Shown in pieces: positions 58,191-64,000 of a stretch of DNA of 64,000 nt (position 1 is the first letter of the stretch; each line of letters begins with the position of its first letter). A program made the position numbers and the translations under genes. Source of the stretch: Actinomycetes bacterium (GTDB lineage Bacteria; Actinomycetota; Acidimicrobiia; Acidimicrobiales; Ilumatobacteraceae); assembly GCA_029782355.1 (NCBI GenBank), contig JAKOUY010000029.1:62001-126000 (forward strand), given 5' to 3'. The notes under the pieces were generated by a model. It was not told where the DNA came from, ran no database searches, and saw nothing but the letters and a program-made list of their open reading frames with translations.

Positions 58191-59069
58191 GTGCGTCACA
58201 GTGGCGAGGTGCCCGACGTGCCCCGAGCCCCCGCTACGGCCGGTGCTCGGACGCTCGCCCGGCAGCGTCATGACCTGATCCTGGCCGAGCTGCGCCGCAC
58301 CGGCAGCGTGCGCGTCGCCGACCTCGCCAGCCGCCTGGGAGTCAGCGACATGACCGTGCGACGCGACCTCGACATCCTCGACGAGACGGGCGTGCTGACC
58401 AAGGTCCACGGAGGGGCGACGATGCGCGGCCAGCATTCGGCCGACGAGCCCGGCTTCGAGGCCAAGTCGCTGCGCAACACCGCCGAGAAGCTGGCCATCG
58501 CCACGGGCGCCGGCACCACGGTGGGCCGTGGCGACGCGGTGGGCATCACGGCCGGTACCACCACCTGGCAACTCGCCTACCAGCTGGTCGACGTCCCCGA
58601 GCTGACCGTGGTGACCAACTCGGTGCGCATCGCCGACGTGTTCCACCATGCGCCGCGGGCCGATCGCACCGTGGTGCTCACCGGCGGCATTCGCACCCCG
58701 TCGGACGCGTTGGTCGGACCCCTGGCCACGGCCGCGCTGCGCAGCATGCACCTCGACGTCGTGTTCATGGGCGTCCACGGGATGAGCGAGCGCGCCGGCT
58801 TCACCACCCCGAACCTCACCGAGGCCGAGACCAACCGGGCCTTCGTCGCCACCAGCCGCCGGCTGGTGGTCCTCGCCGACCACACCAAGTGGAACGTCGA
58901 GGGGCTCAGCACCATCGCCGCCCTCGGCGATGCCGACACCGTGGTGACCGACACGGCGATCCCGGCCGCAGCCCGCCACGTGCTGACCGAGCACGTCCGT
59001 CACCTCATCACCGTCGATCCGGCGTCCAACGCGCCGGCGCACACCTTCACCCAGCTCCGGAGGGCCTGA
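58191..59069 (+). CDS. DeoR family transcriptional regulator of galactoside use
   Basis: A 292-residue sugar-phosphate-responsive repressor. DNA-binding domain: ARQRHDLILAELRRTGSV then GVSDMTVRRDL, the classical DeoR helix-turn-helix. Effector domain: DAVGITAGTTTWQLAYQL (phosphate loop), VVTNSVRIAD, and TEAETNRAFV. The GTG at 58191 has GGAGAG 5 nt upstream and is favoured over a TTG at 58179. It is divergent from the transporter/hydrolase operon, with repeated TTCGAACAGA sequence between, and is coupled to the ATPase gene by a shared base. A galactose phosphate is a sensible inducer. Confidence 0.94.
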   Translation: MRHSGEVPDVPRAPATAGARTLARQRHDLILAELRRTGSVRVADLASRLGVSDMTVRRDLDILDETGVLTKVHGGATMRGQHSADEPGFEAKSLRNTAEKLAIATGAGTTVGRGDAVGITAGTTTWQLAYQLVDVPELTVVTNSVRIADVFHHAPRADRTVVLTGGIRTPSDALVGPLATAALRSMHLDVVFMGVHGMSERAGFTTPNLTEAETNRAFVATSRRLVVLADHTKWNVEGLSTIAALGDADTVVTDTAIPAAARHVLTEHVRHLITVDPASNAPAHTFTQLRRA

Positions 59070-60142
59070 TGGCAACCGTTGACTTCCGCAAGGCGACCCG
59101 CCGCTTCCCGAACTCCAAGCAGCCGGCGGTCGACGCCCTCGACCTGTCGATCGCCGACGGCGAGTTCCTCGTCCTCGTCGGCCCGTCGGGGTGCGGCAAG
59201 TCGACCACGCTGCGCATGCTGGCCGGGCTCGAACCGATCGACGACGGCCAGGTGTTCATCGGTACCCGCGACGTCACCCTGCTGCCACCGCGCCAGCGCG
59301 ACATCGCCATGGTGTTCCAGAGCTACGCCCTGTACCCGCACATGACCGTGGCCGAGAACATCGGCTTCCACCTCAAGGTCAAGAAGGTCGACAAGGCCGA
59401 GATCGCCACCCGGGTCGCCGAGGCCGCTCGGCTGCTGGACCTCACCGAGTACCTCGACCGCAAGCCGGCCAAGCTGTCGGGCGGGCAGCGCCAGCGTGTC
59501 GCCATGGGTCGGGCCATCGTCCGCCAGCCGCAGGTGTTCCTGATGGACGAGCCGCTGTCCAACCTCGACGCCAAGCTGCGCGTCCAGACCCGCACGCAGG
59601 TGGCCGCCCTGCAACGGCGGCTCGGCGTGACCACCGTCTACGTGACCCACGACCAGGTCGAGGCGATGACCATGGGCGATCGCGTCGCCGTGCTGAAGGA
59701 CGGGGTGCTGCAGCAGTGCGCCTCGCCGCGCGAGCTGTTCACCAGGCCGGCCAACACCTTCGTCGCCGGGTTCATCGGCTCCCCGGCCATGAACATGTTC
59801 CACGGCACGGTCAACGAGTCGGGCATGCACTTCGGCGGGGTCGACCTGCCGCTGAGCCCGGGGCAGCGCAGCGGGCTGACCTCCGATGCCGTCACCGTCG
59901 GGGTGCGCCCCGAGGGCCTGCGGGTGGCCGAATCGGGGATCGAGGCCACCGTCCTGACCGTCGAGGAACTGGGCTCCGACTCCTACCTGTACTGCACCCC
60001 CACCGCCGAGCCGGCGGTCACCGTCGTGGCTCGTGCCGCCGGCCTGACCGACGCCGCGCCCGGCGAGACCGTCCACCTGCGCCCGGACACCACGGCCCTG
60101 CACGTGTTCGACACCTCCTCGGGCGCCCGTCTCGAGGCCTGA
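59069..60142 (+). CDS. Sugar ABC transporter ATPase (MsmK/UgpC type)
   Basis: The 357-residue ATPase of a CUT1 sugar importer. The ATG overlaps the DeoR stop (TGATG). Walker A LVGPSGCGKSTTLRML, Q-loop VFQSYALYPHMTV, signature KLSGGQRQRVAMGRA, Walker B VFLMDEPLSNLD, His switch YVTHDQVEAMTM. The C-terminal TOBE domain (SGLTSDAVTVGVRPEGLRV) is full length. It energises the MalF/MalG-type permeases encoded on the other side of the regulator. Such MsmK-like ATPases can also serve several transporters. Confidence 0.95.
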   Translation: MATVDFRKATRRFPNSKQPAVDALDLSIADGEFLVLVGPSGCGKSTTLRMLAGLEPIDDGQVFIGTRDVTLLPPRQRDIAMVFQSYALYPHMTVAENIGFHLKVKKVDKAEIATRVAEAARLLDLTEYLDRKPAKLSGGQRQRVAMGRAIVRQPQVFLMDEPLSNLDAKLRVQTRTQVAALQRRLGVTTVYVTHDQVEAMTMGDRVAVLKDGVLQQCASPRELFTRPANTFVAGFIGSPAMNMFHGTVNESGMHFGGVDLPLSPGQRSGLTSDAVTVGVRPEGLRVAESGIEATVLTVEELGSDSYLYCTPTAEPAVTVVARAAGLTDAAPGETVHLRPDTTALHVFDTSSGARLEA

Positions 60143-60143
60143 G

Positions 60144-61007
60144 GTGGCCGCCGCGGCCCGCTCGTCCGGGGACCGGCGCGTCGACGCCGCGCTCGGAACC
60201 GTGGTCCACGTGGTCGGCACCCGCCAGGGACGCCCGAACCGCCCGGCCACCGGCTGCCCGTTCTGCGTCGGCGGGTTGGAGGCGCCCGAGCCCTACGACG
60301 TCCGCTGGTTCACCAACCGGTGGCCGGCCATGCCCGGCGAGCGCTGCGAGGTGGTGCTGTACACGCCGCGCCACGACGCGACGATGTGGTCGCTGGGGGT
60401 CGCCGGGGTGCGCAAGGTGATCGATCTATGGGCCGAGCGCACGGCCACCCTCGGGTCTCGGCCGGACGTGGCCTACGTCCTGGTGTTCGAGAACCGCGGG
60501 GCCGAGGTGGGCGCCACGATCGCCCATCCGCACGGGCAGATCTACGCCTACGACCACGTGCCCCGCCGGCCGGCGGCGCTGCTGGCGTCGGGTTGGACCC
60601 CCGACCCCGACCCCGGCCCGCGCCTGGTCGGCCAGCGCGACGGGTGGCAGGCGTACGTCCCCTTCGCCGCCACCTATCCGGTGGCCGTCACCGTCGCGCC
60701 GAGCCGCCAGGTGCCCGACCTGCCGTCGCTCGGGGCCACGGCGCGCACTCGTCTGGCCAGCCTGCTGGTCGACGTCTTCACCCGCCTCGACCGGCTGTAC
60801 GACCAGCCTCTGCCGTACATGATGTGGATCAACCAGCGGCCGACCGACGGCGCGGCCTGGCCGACGGCGTGGCTGAGCATCGAGATCGTCTCGCCGTGGC
60901 GCTCGGCCGGCGTGCCCCGCTTCATCGCCGCGGCCGAGGTGGGCGCCGAGGAGTACTTCAACCCGGTCATCCCCGAAGACCTGGCTGCTCGGCTGCGCCA
61001 GTCCTGA
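60144..61007 (+). CDS. galT: Galactose-1-phosphate uridylyltransferase, short form
   Basis: Leloir pathway enzyme exchanging UMP between UDP-glucose and galactose 1-phosphate. The nucleophilic His130 is in AHPHGQIYAY, the HIT-fold GalT active-site pattern; a CPFC (38-41) zinc pair and NRWPAMPGERCEVV are family features. At 287 residues it is shorter than E. coli GalT (about 350); the missing part is mainly N-terminal, and GTG at 60144 is the only start before it. It follows the ATPase gene by one base, so it is part of the same plus-strand unit. Galactokinase faces it. No galE lies in the window. Confidence 0.92.
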   Translation: MAAAARSSGDRRVDAALGTVVHVVGTRQGRPNRPATGCPFCVGGLEAPEPYDVRWFTNRWPAMPGERCEVVLYTPRHDATMWSLGVAGVRKVIDLWAERTATLGSRPDVAYVLVFENRGAEVGATIAHPHGQIYAYDHVPRRPAALLASGWTPDPDPGPRLVGQRDGWQAYVPFAATYPVAVTVAPSRQVPDLPSLGATARTRLASLLVDVFTRLDRLYDQPLPYMMWINQRPTDGAAWPTAWLSIEIVSPWRSAGVPRFIAAAEVGAEEYFNPVIPEDLAARLRQS

Positions 61008-61014
61008 GCTCGGG

Positions 61015-61998
61015 TCAGGCGAGGCGGGTGGCCCCGCCGACCGGACGGACGATCCACCCGTCGGTGACCGCACCGGGCTCGGCCACGGCGACCACGCACC
61101 CGCCGAAGCCGCCGCCGGTCATCCGTGCGCCGTGCACGCCGGGGACGGTCAAGAGGTGCTCGACCGCGGCATCCATCTGCGCCGTGGAGGTGGCGAAGTC
61201 GTCGCGCAGGCTGGCGTGGCTGGCCACCATCGCCGCGCCGGCGGCGGGCAGGTCACCCGCACGCAGTGCCGCGGCGAAGTCGCGGACGCGCTGGTTCTCG
61301 GTGATCACGTGGCGAGCCCGAGCGCGGACGACGGGATCGGCGATCTCCCCCACCGCGTCCACGGTGGCCAGACGCAGCGGCCCGATCACCGCTTCGGCCG
61401 CGGCGCACTCGGCCACCCGGTCGGCGTAGGCGCTGCCGGACAGCATGCGGTGGGCGATGAAGCGGACCACCACCTCGACGTTCTCGGGTACCGGCACCGG
61501 CTCGATCCGCAGGGCGTGGATGTCCATGAGCAGGGCGTGACCGGCGACGCCACCGATGATGGCCATCTGGTCCATCAACCCAGCAGGCACGCCGGACGCC
61601 CGGCGCTCGGCCCGCTGGCACAGGAGGGCGAGCTCCTGGTGGGCACCCTGGTAGCCGAGGGCTAGGGCCACGGCCACCCCGAGGGAGTGGCTGCTGGACA
61701 GCCCGGCCCCGATCGGGATCGTGCTGGTGATGGTGCCGCGCACGCCCACCGCCGGGCGCATCTCGGCCACGACACCGGCCACGTATCGGGCCCAGTGCGG
61801 CTCCACCGTCTCCGGGTGCTGGCAGTCGAGCGGGATCACCGCCGGTTCGGCCTCGTCGGCCGAGCGCAGCTCGACCACGTCGGCCGGTTCGGCGACGATC
61901 TCGGTGGCCCGGTCGATGGCCATCGGCATCACCAGCCCGCCCGTGTAGTCGGTGTGATCGCCGATCAGGTTGACCCGGCCGGGTGCTCGCACGTGCAT
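61015..61998 (-). CDS. galK: Galactokinase, short form
   Basis: A GHMP-family kinase of 327 residues, shorter than the usual 380-400. The first motif RAPGRVNLIGDHTDYTGG is the galactokinase signature, starting almost at Met1; GIPIGAGLSSSHSL-type phosphate loop appears as PIGAGLSSSHSLGVAV; the third motif is ARMTGGGFGGCVVAV. The ATG at 61998 is chosen since a CAGAAT hexamer ends 6 nt before it and the signature begins there; a longer frame is possible but low-complexity. It would phosphorylate galactose released by the two galactosidases. Convergent with galT. Confidence 0.9.
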   Translation of the reverse strand: MHVRAPGRVNLIGDHTDYTGGLVMPMAIDRATEIVAEPADVVELRSADEAEPAVIPLDCQHPETVEPHWARYVAGVVAEMRPAVGVRGTITSTIPIGAGLSSSHSLGVAVALALGYQGAHQELALLCQRAERRASGVPAGLMDQMAIIGGVAGHALLMDIHALRIEPVPVPENVEVVVRFIAHRMLSGSAYADRVAECAAAEAVIGPLRLATVDAVGEIADPVVRARARHVITENQRVRDFAAALRAGDLPAAGAAMVASHASLRDDFATSTAQMDAAVEHLLTVPGVHGARMTGGGFGGCVVAVAEPGAVTDGWIVRPVGGATRLA

Positions 61999-62004
61999 CG
62001 ACGC

Positions 62005-62010
62005 ATTCTG
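62005..62010 (-). promoter_or_regulatory. Putative leaderless -10 element of galK
   Basis: CAGAAT on the minus strand ends 6 nt before the ATG at 61998 and supports the short start. Confidence 0.4.
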
Positions 62011-62119
62011 GCGCGCCGGCGGCGATGTGCCCACGGTGCGCGGATGGCGATCGGCCGGTGGCGCCGGGTGTGGCACCCGCACCGGCCGCCCGGCCGGGGC
62101 CGGGGCAGGCGGCCCGCAG

Positions 62120-62125
62120 TAGCTT
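62120..62125 (+). promoter_or_regulatory. Putative leaderless -10 element of the methyltransferase gene
   Basis: TAGCTT ends 6 nt before the ATG at 62132. Confidence 0.5.
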
Positions 62126-62131
62126 GGCCGC

Positions 62132-62743
62132 ATGGATGCTGCCGCGTGGGACGAGCGCTACGCCGCCACGGACCTGGTGTGGACCGCCGAGCCGAACCGC
62201 TTCGTGGTCCAGGAGTGCGCCGACCTGCCGGCCGGCACGGCGGTCGATCTGGCGGCCGGCGAAGGGCGCAACGCCATCTGGCTGGCCCGCAACGGCTGGA
62301 CCGTGTTCGCCGTCGACTTCGCCCAGCGCGGCCTGGACAAGGGTCGCCGGGTGGCCGGCGACCTCCCCGTCGAGTGGGTCCACGCCGACGCCCTGAGCTA
62401 CGCCCCGCCGCAGCCGGTCGACCTGTACGTCATCGCCTACCTGCAGCTCGCCGAAGCCGAGCGGCGCGCTGCGGTGGTCAACGCCTTCGACCACGTGCGC
62501 ATCGGAGGGCACCTGGTCGTCGTCGCCCACGACTCCACCAACCTGACCGAGGGCACCGGCGGGCCGCAGCACCCGGACGTGCTGATGACCGCCGGAGATC
62601 TGATCGGCGACCTCGGCGACCGGGTCTTCGACGTCGTCCGTGCCGGGCGCGTCGCCCGGCCCGTCACCCATGACGACGGCCACGGTGGCACGCTGCACGC
62701 CACGGCGTGGGACTGCCTGGTGCACGTCGTCCGGCGGCACTGA
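62132..62743 (+). CDS. Class I SAM-dependent methyltransferase
   Basis: A 203-residue Rossmann methyltransferase resembling the TehB/thiopurine group. Motif I is TAVDLAAGEGRNAIWLARNG (SAM-binding, G-x-G), followed by VFAVDFAQRGL with the acidic residue for the SAM ribose, and VDLYVIAYLQLAEAE (motif IV). The start WDERYAATDLVWTAEPN matches many small actinobacterial methyltransferases of unknown substrate. The ATG stands 6 nt after TAGCTT. It is coupled by TGATG to the aldo/keto reductase. Confidence 0.9.
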   Translation: MDAAAWDERYAATDLVWTAEPNRFVVQECADLPAGTAVDLAAGEGRNAIWLARNGWTVFAVDFAQRGLDKGRRVAGDLPVEWVHADALSYAPPQPVDLYVIAYLQLAEAERRAAVVNAFDHVRIGGHLVVVAHDSTNLTEGTGGPQHPDVLMTAGDLIGDLGDRVFDVVRAGRVARPVTHDDGHGGTLHATAWDCLVHVVRRH

Positions 62744-63687
62744 TGGACGCCCGCGCCCTGGGCCCCGGCGGCCCGGCCCTGTCGGTGATCGGCCTGGGCT
62801 GCAACAACTTCGGCATGCGCATCGACCGCCGAGCCAGTCACGAGGTGGTCCGCGCCGCGCTCGACGCCGGGATCACCCACTTCGACACCGCCGAGATGTA
62901 CGGATCCGGGCAGTCCGAGGAGTTCCTCGGCGAGGCGCTGGGAGCCGACCGCCACCGCGCCGTCATCGCCACCAAGTTCCTGCCACGCCCGGCGGACCAG
63001 CCGTACGAACCTGGCGCCCTGGCGGCGCGGATCCGCCAGGGCTGTGACATCAGCCTGCGCCGCCTCGGAACCGACTCCCTCGACCTCTACTACCAGCACT
63101 ACCCCGACCCGGCCGCCCCGCTGGAGGAAGCGTTGGAGGCGCTCGACGAGCTGGTGCGCGCCGGGAAGGTCCGCCACGTCGCCAGCTCCAACCCGACCGC
63201 TGAACTGATCGACGCCAACGCCGAGCTGGCCACGGCTCGCCAGCTGACCGCATCCGTCGGCGTGCAGGTCGAGTGGAGCCTGCTGGTGCGGGCGGTGGAG
63301 GCCGAGGTGATCCCGGCCGCGGCTCGCCATGGCCTCGGCGTGGTCCCGTACTTCCCGCTGGCCAGCGGTCTGCTCACCGGCAAGTACCGGGCCGGGGTCG
63401 AGTTCCCGGCCGGATCGCGCCTGGCCAGCTCGGCCTACTTCGCGGCGATCGCTACGCCCGAGCGCTTCGCCGCCGTCGAGCGGCTGACGGGTTACGCCGC
63501 CGACCACGGGCACACCCTGGTGGAGCTGGCGGTCTCCTGGTTGCTGGCCCAGCCCACGGTGACCTCGGTGATCGCCGGGGCGACGACGCCCGAGCAGGTG
63601 CTAGCCAACGCGGCGGCCGGCTCGTGGCCGTTGACGACCGATCAGCTGGCCGAGATCGACCGGATCCTGGCCGGCGGCCCGGGCTGA
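62743..63687 (+). CDS. Aldo/keto reductase
   Basis: A 314-residue NADPH-dependent aldo/keto reductase. Catalytic tetrad: Asp and Tyr in HFDTAEMYGSGQSEE, Lys in VIATKFL and His in LYYQHYPDP. The C-terminal NADPH grip is SVIAGATTPEQVLANAA. The ATG at 62743 overlaps the preceding stop by one base and begins MDARALGPGGPALSVIGLG, the normal start. Substrate unknown; members of this group act on sugars, aldehydes or ketones. Confidence 0.94.
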   Translation: MDARALGPGGPALSVIGLGCNNFGMRIDRRASHEVVRAALDAGITHFDTAEMYGSGQSEEFLGEALGADRHRAVIATKFLPRPADQPYEPGALAARIRQGCDISLRRLGTDSLDLYYQHYPDPAAPLEEALEALDELVRAGKVRHVASSNPTAELIDANAELATARQLTASVGVQVEWSLLVRAVEAEVIPAAARHGLGVVPYFPLASGLLTGKYRAGVEFPAGSRLASSAYFAAIATPERFAAVERLTGYAADHGHTLVELAVSWLLAQPTVTSVIAGATTPEQVLANAAAGSWPLTTDQLAEIDRILAGGPG

Positions 63688-63700
63688 CCGGACCATCACC

Positions 63701-64000
63701 GTGGTTGATCTCGACCAGCTGGCCGGTCGGTTCGCCCGCTTCGTCGACACCACCCGCGCCCGAGCCCCGCTCTACGCCCGGCTGTCCGCTCCGATCAGCA
63801 CCGACCCGCAGCTCCTGGCCCTCCTGCACCACGCTCCCGAGACCCAGCAGCTCCCGGTGCTGCTGTTCGCCGCGGTTCACGACCTGCTCCTCGACAGCGA
63901 CCAACGGGACGGTGATCGGCTGCGCCGCCACTACCCGAACCTCACCGACCGGCCGGACGCCGGCGATCCGTTCCCCGCGTTCCGCGACTTCTGCCTGGAC
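63701..64000 (+). CDS. DUF2332 family protein, 3' end outside the window
   Basis: The first 100 codons from the GTG at 63701, running off the window. The product reads FARFVDTTRARAPLYARLSA, LLALLHHAPETQQLPVLLFAAVHDLLL and RRHYPNLTDRPDAG, the N-terminal pattern of DUF2332 proteins, which are common in actinobacteria and without an assigned role. It follows the aldo/keto reductase by 13 bp on the same strand. Confidence 0.85.
   Translation, partial: MVDLDQLAGRFARFVDTTRARAPLYARLSAPISTDPQLLALLHHAPETQQLPVLLFAAVHDLLLDSDQRDGDRLRRHYPNLTDRPDAGDPFPAFRDFCLD

Overview
The window is very GC-rich (about 70% by eye), gene-dense DNA, with overlapping start/stop codons (ATGA, GTGA, TTGA), many GTG starts and long spurious open frames opposite real genes. 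A mycothione reductase, two mycofactocin genes (mftE, mftF), a His-ligand 3Fe-4S ferredoxin paired with a P450, and an MprA/PrrA-type two-component system point to a free-living actinobacterium. An Acidimicrobiia-like member of Actinomycetota is my guess, but no rRNA or marker set is present to prove it. No tRNA, rRNA, CRISPR array, transposase or prophage gene was seen.

Layout. 1-6.3 kb: a partial serpin, a flavodoxin-like protein with a membrane partner, the PcrA/UvrD helicase, and a DrrAB-type ABC exporter divergent from its TetR regulator (6.4-7.2 kb) with two matching operators. 7.2-10.2 kb: a P450/ferredoxin pair and two secreted proteins of unusually low GC. 10.3-14.9 kb: a DUF445 protein, then two paralogous membrane-anchored coiled-coil proteins flanking a short-chain dehydrogenase.

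15.0-25.2 kb is the most interesting part. It is one tightly coupled plus-strand operon: OYE/FadH-family oxidoreductase, DedA protein, FixB, FixC, FixX, FixA, MftE, MftF, an alanine-racemase-fold protein and a DUF418-type membrane protein. MftE and MftF are mycofactocin maturation enzymes, yet mftA, mftB, mftC and mftD are not in the window. This looks like a split mycofactocin system joined to an ETF/quinone electron-transfer module.

25.2-38 kb: a zinc metallopeptidase; a degenerate ROK protein coupled to a 2OG-Fe(II) oxygenase; uracil-DNA glycosylase; a YihY protein; an IolG-like dehydrogenase; an NTF2-fold protein; a histidine kinase/response regulator pair beside a secreted protein that has a tandem operator; mycothione reductase; an acyl-CoA dehydrogenase; and a Cys-rich protein. 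37.9-38.45 kb is a non-coding block of C-rich repeats and a duplicated palindrome-bearing unit. 38.4-49.6 kb: a PadR regulator, a fatty acid hydroxylase, an ABC-F ATPase with a three-codon leader ORF, a phosphotransferase/PhyH pair, an aminotransferase, a MarR/YceI/dioxygenase cluster with paired operators, and an acyl-CoA synthetase.

49.6-62.0 kb is a complete galactoside module. Beta-galactosidase, GH36 alpha-galactosidase, two permeases and a Tat-exported binding protein lie on the minus strand. A DeoR regulator, the ATPase subunit and GalT are divergent from them, and GalK faces GalT. A perfect terminator-like hairpin lies inside the 5' end of the first permease gene. The window ends with a methyltransferase, an aldo/keto reductase and the start of a DUF2332 gene.

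A recurrent regulatory pattern is a TANNNT hexamer ending 6-9 nt before an ATG/GTG start, as expected for leaderless transcripts. It occurs at many genes on both strands and supports several of the start choices given here.
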